Shown in pieces: positions 18,198 to 26,012 of a DNA stretch of 64,000 nt (positions are counted from its first letter, which is position 1; each line of letters starts with the position of its first letter). The stretch lies in NCBI RefSeq assembly GCF_027214005.1, contig NZ_JAPWGY010000003.1, forward strand, positions 124,001 through 188,000. Reading direction: 5' to 3'. Both the position numbers and the translations under genes were made by a program. A model generated the notes under the pieces. It was not told where the DNA came from. It did not search any database and saw nothing but the letters and a program-made list of their open reading frames with translations. The DNA is from Kiloniella laminariae (GTDB lineage Bacteria > Pseudomonadota > Alphaproteobacteria > Kiloniellales > Kiloniellaceae).

Positions 18198-18740
18198 TTG
18201 GAAAACAATCGGCAAACATTAATCGACTACCAGCTAAAAAGCCTGACAGTTACAGACGCAACCCAGATCAGGGAAGCACTGTTGCGCCGGGTTTTTGAAG
18301 TATGGTCTTCTGTCAGATCGAATAACCGGGAACAGATCCCGACCCGAGAAGGAATGAATTTACCCTTCTCCATTTCCTTTGCTTTGCCGCACGTTGTGTT
18401 GTTTCAGGTTGAGGAAAATCCTCGCCGGTATCTTTATCGATTACAGGGGACCGAGCATGTCCACAATATCGGCAAAGACAGCACGGGCACTTATATGCAC
18501 CAGTCTTTCTCCGGCCCTTTTTATGAGCTTATCCTGGGTCTCAACAACGCCGCGGTCGATAAAAGAGATGCTGAGTATTCCACCTTTTACACCCCCTGGA
18601 TCTCTGTACAGAAGTATGCCCGTCTTGCCCTGCCTCTCTGTCAGGCAGGGAATAACCGGGTCACTCAGCTCCTGATCGTTGCTGAACTTGCTTTCGACAG
18701 AAATAAAATGGTTCCCTACAAAGACGGTATTGCACAATAG
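18198..18740 (+). CDS. PAS_5-type PAS-domain protein
   Basis: A 180-residue protein resembling the PAS_5 family widespread in alphaproteobacteria. It has a helical N-terminus, a central LPHVVLFQVEENP strand pair, the GTEHVHNIGKDSTG core and the late strand LALPLCQAGNNRVTQLLI. No output domain is fused. The start is a TTG at 18198: the frame is closed by TAG at 18177 and contains no ATG before this point, so TTG is the only sensible initiator, with an AAGGG about 12 bases before it. It is convergent with the acetoacetyl-CoA synthetase gene. Ligand unknown. Confidence 0.7.
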   Translation: MENNRQTLIDYQLKSLTVTDATQIREALLRRVFEVWSSVRSNNREQIPTREGMNLPFSISFALPHVVLFQVEENPRRYLYRLQGTEHVHNIGKDSTGTYMHQSFSGPFYELILGLNNAAVDKRDAEYSTFYTPWISVQKYARLALPLCQAGNNRVTQLLIVAELAFDRNKMVPYKDGIAQ

Positions 18741-18767
18741 CGCTGTCTCAGATTTGGCAGGTTTGTA

Positions 18768-20735
18768 TCACTCCTCCTGCAAAGCGGGAATATTCCGATA
18801 TAGATCAAGAGCTTCAGGATTAGCCAGAGCTTCCTTGTTTCCGACTTCACGACCATTGATAATGTCTCTGACCGCCAGTTCGGTAATCTTTCCCGATCGG
18901 GTTCTTGGGATATCCGAAACCGCGACAACCTTGGCCGGAACATGGCGGGGTGTACAGCCAGTCCGAATGGCTGTTTTTATCTTCTTGATCAGCCCCTCAT
19001 CCAAGCTGGCGACCTCTGCCTGCAAGATAACAAAGAGAACGACCCGGACATCCCCGTCCCAGTTCTGCCCGACCACAATTGCTTCTCGAATTTCCTCAAG
19101 CCGTTCAACCTGACGATAGATTTCTGCAGTACCAATCCGGACTCCTCCAGGATTGAGCGTCGCATCAGAACGCCCATGAATCACCAAACCTCCGTTTGGA
19201 GTGACTTCCAGAAAGTCACCATGAGTCCAGATGTTCTTGAAGCGGGCAAAATAGGCTTTGTGATACCGGGACCCGTCCTCATCATCCCAAAAACACAACG
19301 GCATGGAAGGGAATGGCTCGGTGCAGACCAATTCACCGCGATCTTTCGCAACAGGCTTTCCTGTGTCATCAAAAGCGGCAACAGCACAGCCAAGTGCTGG
19401 CGTCTGGATTTCACCCCGGTAAACCGGGCCAATCGGATTTCCCAGCATAAAGCAGCCAAGAATATCCGTTCCTCCAGCGATTGACGCCAGCTGCACGTCT
19501 TTTTTGACATTGTTGTAGACAAAATCAAATGCTTCCGGAAGCAGGGGGGATCCAGTCGAGTAGATCGTGCGCAAAGTGGGAAGACTGTATTTCAGAACCG
19601 GGCTCTCTCCCGATTTTTTCAGCGTATCAAGATACTTTGGCGACGTACCGAAATGTGTAACCTTTTCCTGCTCTGCCAAATCGAACAACACAGTCGGGCT
19701 TCCGGCAAAGGGAGAGCCGTCATAACAGATAAGCGTGGCACCACAGGCAAGACCAGCGGCAAACCAGTTCCACATCATCCAGCCACAGGTCGTGAAATAA
19801 AACAGCCGATCTCCTTCTTTAAGGTCTCCGTGGAATCGGTGTTCAACCAGCTGTTTCATCAGGGCGCCACCGGCACGGTGGACGATGCACTTTGGTGCTC
19901 CCGTCGTACCCGAAGAAAACATGATGAACAGTGGATGATCAAAAGACTGTCGGCTGAAATCAATTTCTCCAGGACTGTAGGGAGCGACAAAATCGCGGTA
20001 ATCACTTGCCTGTTCTATCCCCGTCAGATCCAGTGTTTTCCCCGCCCAGGAAACAATCACGACCTTTTCAATCGACGGAATTTGTCCTGCAACATCCCGA
20101 ACTTTCCCGAGAACATCGTGATTTTTGAGATTATAGTCATAACTGTCCGGCGCAATCAGCACCTTGGGTGAAATCTGGCCGAAACGATCCAGAATACCCT
20201 GAACCCCAAAATCAGGAGAAGCAGATGACCAGACGGCACCGATCGCCGAAGTTGCCAACATGGCAATAATTGCTTCAGGCATGTTAGGCATCAAGCCTGC
20301 TACACGGTCTCCTGGTCTGACCCCCTGGGCTCTTAGAGCCTGAGACAAACGGGAAACTTCGGCATAGAGCAAATCCCTGCTGAAAGCCTTTTCGCGCCCC
20401 TTCTCACTCCAGAACACCAATGCCTCTTCTGATCCCCGGTAACGCAGCAGATTTTCGGCAAAATTCACCCGGGCATCCCCAAACCACTTACTGGTCTTGA
20501 TATCCCCGTCATTCCGGGTAAAGGCGTGTCCACCTTTGGCCCCGATAACGCCCAGATAATCCCAGGCAGAAGACCAGAATTCTGCGATCTGTTCCACCGA
20601 CCAGCGATGCAGTGAGGCAAAATCATCAACCGTTACTTTGCCTTCTTTTTCCAACCAGGACATAAAATCAGTGACGATCGCATTTTTGATTCTCTCATCA
20701 CTAGGTTGCCATTGGGGTTTTGCCACAAATGTCAT
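18768..20735 (-). CDS. Acetoacetyl-CoA synthetase
   Basis: A 655-residue acyl-adenylate-forming ligase (EC 6.2.1.16). The N-terminal ACAS segment is followed by the AMP-binding signature MFSSGTTGAPKCIVHR and the ASPDFGVQGILDRFGQI segment that separates acetoacetyl-CoA synthetases from acetyl-CoA synthetases. The C-terminal catalytic Lys is in TRSGKITELAVRD. It activates acetoacetate for ketone body or polyhydroxybutyrate turnover. The ATG at 20735 has AAGGG upstream. A true acetyl-CoA synthetase is encoded separately at 57239. Only 27 bases separate its end from the convergent PAS_5 gene. Confidence 0.93.
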   Translation of the reverse strand: MTFVAKPQWQPSDERIKNAIVTDFMSWLEKEGKVTVDDFASLHRWSVEQIAEFWSSAWDYLGVIGAKGGHAFTRNDGDIKTSKWFGDARVNFAENLLRYRGSEEALVFWSEKGREKAFSRDLLYAEVSRLSQALRAQGVRPGDRVAGLMPNMPEAIIAMLATSAIGAVWSSASPDFGVQGILDRFGQISPKVLIAPDSYDYNLKNHDVLGKVRDVAGQIPSIEKVVIVSWAGKTLDLTGIEQASDYRDFVAPYSPGEIDFSRQSFDHPLFIMFSSGTTGAPKCIVHRAGGALMKQLVEHRFHGDLKEGDRLFYFTTCGWMMWNWFAAGLACGATLICYDGSPFAGSPTVLFDLAEQEKVTHFGTSPKYLDTLKKSGESPVLKYSLPTLRTIYSTGSPLLPEAFDFVYNNVKKDVQLASIAGGTDILGCFMLGNPIGPVYRGEIQTPALGCAVAAFDDTGKPVAKDRGELVCTEPFPSMPLCFWDDEDGSRYHKAYFARFKNIWTHGDFLEVTPNGGLVIHGRSDATLNPGGVRIGTAEIYRQVERLEEIREAIVVGQNWDGDVRVVLFVILQAEVASLDEGLIKKIKTAIRTGCTPRHVPAKVVAVSDIPRTRSGKITELAVRDIINGREVGNKEALANPEALDLYRNIPALQEE

Positions 20736-20931
20736 GATTGCCCTTGCTCCCGATTGGTTTCTTCAGCTGGTTGGTTTTTTTAGTTATGTTGCAGCGCACA
20801 CCTTAGCGCCAAGCCCGCGGGTTTCAAACAGATTTTTCTTTCAGGCCAACCCGACAGGTCAAGAATATGGAGATCTGCCAGCAGAAAAGCTTGTCATTTT
20901 CTGACGAGGATCAATCCTTTTGCGCAACTGA

Positions 20932-21831
20932 TCAGACCCTGGAATGATCAAGCCGGGAATCTGTGGTATCACTGTGAAGGCTATCCATTGAACCTGTAAT
21001 ATAGTTGACCAGGCGCAACCCTGCTTCACTCAGGTCGGGCTGCCGATAAAACAAGCCGACCTCAACATCTGCTAGGCCCGGAAACCCGTTTTCAACTGCT
21101 ATCGGCACCAAACTAGAGGGAACTGTCTTCTCTGAAAGGACTGTCACTCCCAGCCCCGCTTTGACCGCGGCTTCAATTCCAGACTGGCTCGGACTGCTAT
21201 AGGCTACCCGCCAATTTCTTCCCGCACGGTTCAATGCTTCGACTGTCCGCTGCCGGTAAAGACACCCCTGCGGATAGACGATCAGTGGTAGTGGCTCCTC
21301 AGCCAGCAGGCTGGCGTCTCCGTTACTGACCCAGACAAGCCTGTCTGTCCAGGTCTTGGCCAGTGAAACAAACGGGCTCTCTCCGCAAAGGGCAATAACA
21401 ACGTCATAATCCTGTTTTTCCATTCCCCGCACAAGATCGCGAGAGATACCACAGGTCACTTCCAGTGTTATGCCATCATGAGCCCGGGTGAAGCCCCCCA
21501 GAATTGTCGGAAGGATAGAGACAGCAAAATCACTGGGCAAGCCGACACGCACCACGCCCCCAACACGCGGAGAACGCAGCCGGGAAACGGCTTCATCATT
21601 CAAAGCAAGAATCTGTCGGGCATAAACTCCAAGCGCTTCACCATCTTCTGTCAGCTTCACTCTTTTACCCGCGCGAACGAAAAGAGGTATATCAATCAAT
21701 TCTTCGAGACGCTTTAGCTGCAGACTGATTGCCGGTTGCGAGCGTCCCAGTACTTCTGCTGCCCGGGTTATTCCCCCAAGGTCCATGACTGTCGTGAAGG
21801 TACGAAGCAGATCTGTTGGCAAGTTGATCAT
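20932..21831 (-). CDS. LysR-family transcriptional regulator
   Basis: A 299-residue LysR regulator. The winged helix is at residues 5-65 with recognition segment RSQPAISLQLKRLEE, and a periplasmic-binding-like effector domain follows (GVVRVGLPSDFA onward). The ATG at 21831 gives the usual five residues before the first helix; an in-frame TTG at 21882 would add 17 residues and I reject it. It lies downstream of the creatinase gene on the same strand but is separated from it by a strong terminator, so it has its own promoter. Target genes are not evident. Confidence 0.85.
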   Translation of the reverse strand: MINLPTDLLRTFTTVMDLGGITRAAEVLGRSQPAISLQLKRLEELIDIPLFVRAGKRVKLTEDGEALGVYARQILALNDEAVSRLRSPRVGGVVRVGLPSDFAVSILPTILGGFTRAHDGITLEVTCGISRDLVRGMEKQDYDVVIALCGESPFVSLAKTWTDRLVWVSNGDASLLAEEPLPLIVYPQGCLYRQRTVEALNRAGRNWRVAYSSPSQSGIEAAVKAGLGVTVLSEKTVPSSLVPIAVENGFPGLADVEVGLFYRQPDLSEAGLRLVNYITGSMDSLHSDTTDSRLDHSRV

Positions 21832-21937
21832 CTGGAAGCCATACCGACTGTTTCCTCTGTAGCCCTGAAATGTGTCTCTCAACTCTTTGCCAACTATATA
21901 CCGCCTGGCAAGAAGAACCCAAACCTCATGATATATA

Positions 21938-21970
21938 AAAGCCCGATACCTTTAAAAAGTATCGGGCTTT
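21938..21970. terminator. Terminator after the creatinase gene
   Basis: AAAGCCCGATAC and its exact complement form a 12-bp stem around nine bases. On the minus strand TTTTATATAT follows it, so it terminates creatinase transcription ahead of the LysR gene. It starts 28 bases beyond the creatinase stop. Confidence 0.82.
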
Positions 21971-21997
21971 AAATAAAGCAGCTTTTATAAACAGATA

Positions 21998-23206
21998 TTA
22001 TTTCTTGATAATGTTATGTTCTGGCCCGTAGGGGAACTTGGTAATGTTTTCCGCTCCCTGATCACCAACAACCAGAATATCGTGTTCACGGTAGCCACCA
22101 GCCCCAGGCTTTCCTTCAGCAATCATGATCATCGGCTCCATGGAAACCACCATCCCCGGTTCCAGCACGGTTTCCACATCCTCACGCAATTCCAGCCCTG
22201 CTTCCCGGCCATAGTAATGGCTGAGCGTGCCAAAGGAATGGCCATAGCCAAAGGTCCGGAACTGTAACATCTGGTGCTCACGGAAGATTTCATTTAGTTC
22301 CAGGGCAATATCACAACAGCGAACACCCGGTTTAATCAGTTTCAGGCCTGCTTCATGGACCTTTACGTTCACTTCCCAATACCGCAGGTGCGCATCAGAA
22401 ACATGCTCTGCAAAAAGTGTCCGCTCCAGAGCAGTATAGTACCCGGCAATCATCGGAAAACAGTTCAGGCTAAGAATATCCCCCGCCTCTATCCGCCGGC
22501 TGGTAACAGGGTTATGGGCTCCATCGGTGTTGATTCCGGACTGGAACCAGGTCCAGCTATCCATCAGTTCACCATGAGGGAATGTTTTGGCAATGTGCCG
22601 TACCATCGCCTGGGTTGAATGCAGGGCCACTTCGTGTTCTGGCACACCAACTGCAATTGCCTCAACACAGGCCGCGCCCCCGATATCAGCAGTTGCGGCC
22701 CCATGTTTGATAATCGCGATCTCTTCTGCCGACTTGTTCATCCGCATCCGCATGGTCGGGGCACCAACATCGACAAATGTCGGATCCCCAAGTGCAACAG
22801 CCATCTTGTTTTTGTTGTCAATATTAATGTGGTCAAATTCCAGTCCGACCCGGTTGAGTTTCTGACCAGCAAGTTCCTGTTGAATGGCAAAGAAATAGTT
22901 ATCCTTTTGCCAGTCTGTATAGATCACGTTGTCATCAAAACTGCGGCGCCAGGGTTGGGCGCCATCAATATTCGCCGTCACGGAAATATGTTTGTCCTGG
23001 GTTACAATCAGTCCGTAGGGACGCCCGAAAGAACAATAAACAAAATCATTGAAATAATTGATATTGTGGTACGAGGTCAGAATAACCGCATCAATATTCT
23101 TGTCAGCCATAAAAGCACGAAGTCTGGCATTACGGCGTTCCATTTCCTGCCGGGAATAGGTCCCCTGGACCTTTTCACCATTGCGGATGCGCAAAGTACG
23201 TTCCAT
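21998..23206 (-). CDS. Creatinase (creatine amidinohydrolase)
   Basis: A 402-residue M24 'pita-bread' protein that is creatinase rather than a metallo-aminopeptidase. Sequence agreement with Pseudomonas creatinase is long and near-continuous, including TLRIRNGEKV, TSYHNINYFNDFVYCSFGRPY, the TWFQSGINTDGAHNP segment with catalytic His231, and GYGHSFGTLSHYYGREAG. The five metal ligands of aminopeptidases are not expected in this group. It converts creatine to sarcosine and urea. The ATG at 23206 with AGGAG eight bases upstream is the start. No creatininase, sarcosine oxidase or urease lies next to it; the neighbours are LysR and an AT-rich patch. Confidence 0.93.
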   Translation of the reverse strand: MERTLRIRNGEKVQGTYSRQEMERRNARLRAFMADKNIDAVILTSYHNINYFNDFVYCSFGRPYGLIVTQDKHISVTANIDGAQPWRRSFDDNVIYTDWQKDNYFFAIQQELAGQKLNRVGLEFDHINIDNKNKMAVALGDPTFVDVGAPTMRMRMNKSAEEIAIIKHGAATADIGGAACVEAIAVGVPEHEVALHSTQAMVRHIAKTFPHGELMDSWTWFQSGINTDGAHNPVTSRRIEAGDILSLNCFPMIAGYYTALERTLFAEHVSDAHLRYWEVNVKVHEAGLKLIKPGVRCCDIALELNEIFREHQMLQFRTFGYGHSFGTLSHYYGREAGLELREDVETVLEPGMVVSMEPMIMIAEGKPGAGGYREHDILVVGDQGAENITKFPYGPEHNIIKK

Positions 23207-23279
23207 GATTTTACTCCTGATTCTGAACATTTTGCGAATCAGGCCTCTGTGGGCAGATATCGGCAGATATGTTCTGTTA

Positions 23280-23292
23280 GCGAAACTTTCGC
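23280..23292. promoter_or_regulatory. Dyad upstream of creatinase
   Basis: GCGAAA-C-TTTCGC is a perfect 13-base palindrome, 74 bases before the creatinase start. It is a reasonable operator candidate; the neighbouring LysR regulator would be expected to use a T-N11-A type site, which this is not. Confidence 0.4.
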
Positions 23293-23391
23293 CTCACATG
23301 TAACAGCAAGAAAATCATAAACATAATCAATAATATCAATGAATATATTTACAATATTTATGAGTTGTAGGGTCAGCTTGAATAAAGGTTT

Positions 23392-23425
23392 GCGAGGGTC
23401 ACCCTCGGGGGAAGGCAACCCTCGC
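23392..23425. promoter_or_regulatory. GC-rich hairpin in the creatinase upstream region
   Basis: GCGAGGGT pairs with ACCCTCGC across 18 bases, and an inner ACCCTCG can form an alternative pairing with the same left arm. It stands out in AT-rich surroundings. Two mutually exclusive pairings could be a leader structure or chance; no known riboswitch consensus is recognised. Confidence 0.3.
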
Positions 23426-23885
23426 TACGATGGACCCCCAACTCCAAGGGAAGAGTGAAAACCCAATCGTTTCGGCAACTCATTCAGGATCACGATAAGC
23501 TCTCGGCATAAGCCTTCGCGCAACTGTCAATCAGGGCTTGAGAAAAGCTGAATCACAGGGACAAATCAACAAATAAATATTGAGAATAATTTATCTAAAA
23601 TTTTATCTATCTTCTTGAAAGGTATACAAAAAATATAATTTCACCGACAAACTTATACAGACTCATCCTGTCTCTGAATCTGATCTCGGAGTCTCTAGAG
23701 TAACACCTTGAAATTTTTGAAATTCATCCTCTTGCCAAAACAAAGACCGTATATTCTCGTTCGATTTCAATTTGTCATGTCTTGAATTTTTGTTCTGGAA
23801 AACAATTTGAAATCTAAGGATATTTTTACGGCAGAATGATTATGCCAAGCTCGGGAATTGAAATCACTTCTGTCTTTATGAGATA

Positions 23886-24134
23886 ATGATTTTGAGGGCG
23901 GAAAACGTATATGATGACATCTTCGAGAAGCTTATCTTGGATTTAGCGTCAAAAGAAATGGTTGAAGAGGCATATTTTGAAACCGTTACAGAAGCCCTTG
24001 CCCGAAACGAATCTCTTCTGACAGCACATAAAGAAGGGGTGACCGCTGCGGCAATGCTTTTAGCAGCTATGACTGGCACAGAAGAAGATGACGCCAGAAA
24101 AGAGGTTGTCGCCCTGGACCTCCGCCCCCAGTAG
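23886..24134 (+). CDS. Small acidic hypothetical protein
   Basis: An 82-residue frame starting MILRAENVYDDIFEK. The composition is protein-like: acidic, helix-forming, with an Ala/Met-rich stretch TAAAMLLAAMTG near residue 55. The antisense frame is Ser-rich and less plausible. There is no good ribosome-binding site and I recognise no family. It sits in the AT-rich patch and is convergent with the FkbM gene. It may be a real small gene or a chance frame. Confidence 0.4.
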   Translation: MILRAENVYDDIFEKLILDLASKEMVEEAYFETVTEALARNESLLTAHKEGVTAAAMLLAAMTGTEEDDARKEVVALDLRPQ

Positions 24135-24191
24135 TCAAGATACGACCCGGTGTCGGAAACATTCTGGTTGAGCGAATGTCCTATCAATAAA

Positions 24192-24866
24192 TCAATGCCA
24201 AATATACAACTTATGAATATTATTTAAATATTGTTTAATTTTGCGTTCCCTTTTTTCAATTAAGGCCTTTTCTTCACCAACCATAAATTGGCTGTGAAAT
24301 TCTATAAATATAAACCTTACATTATTGAAAAGATCTTCCTTTATCAGTTTTTCAAGTACATCATATTCACTCGACTCAATATCCATTTTGATAATTATTT
24401 CATCATAATGGAGCTTGGACTTCAAGAGGGCAGCAAAATCGATAGTAGAAACTTTCGTTGCTTTAGTACTATCTGCCTCATAAAACACAGTATTATGAGT
24501 AGAAACAATGGATGCTCCATCCGATTTTGAACCACGTTCATCCTCGACTAAACCAAACAAGTCTAATGTTCCTTCCTCCGTCCATACAGCTGCTTCTATA
24601 ATTTCAAGATTTTCAATATTGCTGTACTTTTCTTTAAGCGTAATCACACAATTTGGATTAGGCTCTATTAAGATATAATCATAAAATCTATTGGGAAAAT
24701 ATTTACTAAAAAATGTAAAGCCCTGACCAATATTTGATCCACAATCTATAAACAATCTCTTCTTTTTTGAGCTAATAAAAAAGAGACGTATAGAATAAAA
24801 TTTGAATATCCATCGTTTTCTTATTCGTGAAATTAGAGAAATTTTCATTTTGGGTAAATATTCCAT
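24192..24866 (-). CDS. FkbM-family SAM-dependent methyltransferase
   Basis: A 224-residue protein with a class I methyltransferase fold. Motif I is LFIDCGSNIGQG, the acidic end of the second strand is ILIEPNPNC, and the FkbM-type KMDIESSEYDVLEKL motif is near residue 160. Such enzymes often methylate sugars in surface polysaccharide or glycan pathways. Base and codon use is strikingly AT-rich (many Lys, Ile, Asn, Phe) compared with the rest of the window, and it lies beside a tRNA gene, so horizontal acquisition is likely. The start may be the ATG at 24866 or the one at 24848, which has GGAA upstream. Confidence 0.8.
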   Translation of the reverse strand: MEYLPKMKISLISRIRKRWIFKFYSIRLFFISSKKKRLFIDCGSNIGQGFTFFSKYFPNRFYDYILIEPNPNCVITLKEKYSNIENLEIIEAAVWTEEGTLDLFGLVEDERGSKSDGASIVSTHNTVFYEADSTKATKVSTIDFAALLKSKLHYDEIIIKMDIESSEYDVLEKLIKEDLFNNVRFIFIEFHSQFMVGEEKALIEKRERKIKQYLNNIHKLYIWH

Positions 24867-24904
24867 AGAATAACAACATATTATAAGTATTAGATCCGAT
24901 AACC

Positions 24905-24940
24905 TCTTATAATCAACTCATCAAAGAGCTGATTATAAGA
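24905..24940. terminator. Hairpin downstream of tRNA-Thr
   Basis: TCTTATAATCA and its exact complement form an 11-bp stem, extended after one mismatch by CTC/GAG around a short loop. It starts eight bases after the tRNA 3' end on the minus strand. There is no long T run, so it may be a terminator or processing structure. Confidence 0.45.
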
Positions 24941-24947
24941 ATTAAAG

Positions 24948-25023
24948 TGGTGCTCCAAAGCAGACTTGAACTGCTGACCCCCTCATTACGAATGAGGTGC
25001 TCTACCAACTGAGCTATTGGAGC
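24948..25023 (-). tRNA. tRNA-Thr (anticodon CGT)
   Basis: A complete 76-nt cloverleaf. The acceptor GCTCCAA pairs with TTGGAGC; the D arm is GCTC-AGTTGGTA-GAGC; the anticodon arm is CCTCA-TTCGTAA-TGAGG with CGT at positions 34-36, reading ACG; the T arm is AGCAG-TTCAAGT-CTGCT. Discriminator A and the 3' CCA are encoded. tRNA genes are common integration targets, and the AT-rich patch begins just past its 3' end. Confidence 0.95.
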
Positions 25024-25195
25024 ACATGAAAAATTGTTAACATAGCATTGCGTCGAAGACCAGTATGGAGAACACGAACCATCATGATTATTCGGTATCG
25101 TGAAACCTCTGTCCTTAGGGGCTTAGCCTAAGCTTCGTCTCATATTATTCGTGTTGCAGAAAACTGTGCCGCCCAATCGATCAGACTGAGTTCGG

Positions 25196-25879
25196 TCAGA
25201 CTGGGTTTTTATCCTCATGTCTTGCCATTATCTGTTCTGATCTGGTTGGAAAGATAGAAACCAGAAGACGGGCCATCAACAGGCTCGACGCCTTATTATC
25301 AAGAAAATCGGGTGTTATATGCATCCTGACCCAGAGACCATCGACCATGGTATCGAGGGTATCCGCGACCGAGGCCGGGCTCCAGACGTGATCTTGGATC
25401 AAGGCTGCCGCGCCTTCACAAAGTCGCAGAATAATGCTGTAGCGTTCGCGATCAAAATCATCACACAGCTTTGCAAATCTGGGTCGCGCTGTTACTTCGC
25501 CCCAGAATGAATTCCAGAGTGTCAGATTCCGGGGGTTACAGATTTTTGGGTCCAGGTCAGCGAGCACCAGAGCAGTGATTTTTTCGACAGGATCATCAGG
25601 GGCCTTTTCAAGTTCTTCCTGCCAAAGGTCCTGATACTCCTGATAGTGATACCGCAAGGTCTCGACCAGAAGGTTTTCTTTGGTCTGGAAGTAAAAGACC
25701 GCCGCCCCCTGGGACAGACCAGCCGACTTGGCTACAGTCGCCAGTGTCGTGGCCGACATACCATGCTCGACAATTGAATCAATAGCAGCTTCAATCAACT
25801 GCCGTCGTCGTCGAGAGGTATTTTCGGTTTGCTGCCCCTTCGGTCGACCGGGACGTTTTTTTTCCTGTGCTTGTTGCAT
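25196..25879 (-). CDS. TetR/BetI-like transcriptional regulator 1
   Basis: A 227-residue TetR-family repressor. After a basic tail (KKRPGRPKG) the HTH occupies residues 24-70, with LATVAKSAGLSQGAAVFYFQTKENLL. The C-terminal domain resembles BetI, including LWNSFWGEV near residue 120. It is paralogous to the regulator at 32963, sharing the layout of a Leu-rich TLRYHYQEY-like segment and the W-x-x-FWGE motif. BetI represses choline and betaine genes, so a quaternary or related amine effector is plausible. It lies downstream of the Rieske gene, separated by a terminator. Confidence 0.85.
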   Translation of the reverse strand: MQQAQEKKRPGRPKGQQTENTSRRRRQLIEAAIDSIVEHGMSATTLATVAKSAGLSQGAAVFYFQTKENLLVETLRYHYQEYQDLWQEELEKAPDDPVEKITALVLADLDPKICNPRNLTLWNSFWGEVTARPRFAKLCDDFDRERYSIILRLCEGAAALIQDHVWSPASVADTLDTMVDGLWVRMHITPDFLDNKASSLLMARLLVSIFPTRSEQIMARHEDKNPV

Positions 25880-25943
25880 ACCCTCTGGTGCAATCTCCTA
25901 CAGCGAACTGAACTTTGCTCGCAAATATAGCATTACAACAGAA

Positions 25944-25982
25944 AAAGCGAGTAATTTCATAAACAACAGCCTTACTCGCTTT
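25944..25982 (-). terminator. Terminator of the Rieske oxygenase gene
   Basis: AAAGCGAGTAA and its exact complement form an 11-bp stem around 17 bases. On the minus strand the distal arm runs into TTTTT. It lies 31 bases after the oxygenase stop and before the TetR gene. Confidence 0.75.
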
Positions 25983-26012
25983 GCCTTTTCTGATGCAGGA
26001 AGCATTTATACC

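Larger units (their letters stand above)
23207..23885. other. Long intergenic region upstream of creatinase
   Basis: About 680 bases without a supportable gene, becoming AT-rich toward the right. It contains a tandem GGCAGATAT (23252-23260 and 23262-23270), a perfect dyad at 23280 and a GC-rich hairpin at 23392-23425. It should include the creatinase promoter. Confidence 0.6.

Noticed and set aside
22619-23320. Long plus-strand frame antisense to creatinase
   Set aside because: Creatinase is unmistakable on the other strand; the antisense frame is a coding shadow.
23207-23500. Glycine or guanidine riboswitch upstream of creatinase
   Set aside because: The hairpin region does not match the conserved cores I know for these riboswitches.
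23876-24187. Ser-rich minus-strand frame over the small hypothetical gene
   Set aside because: Its composition (Ser/Ala runs) is less protein-like than the plus-strand frame and it has no ribosome-binding site.
24900-24946. Attachment-site direct repeat of the tRNA-Thr 3' end
   Set aside because: I found the tRNA 3' end sequence only once; the inverted repeat beside it is a hairpin, not a direct repeat.
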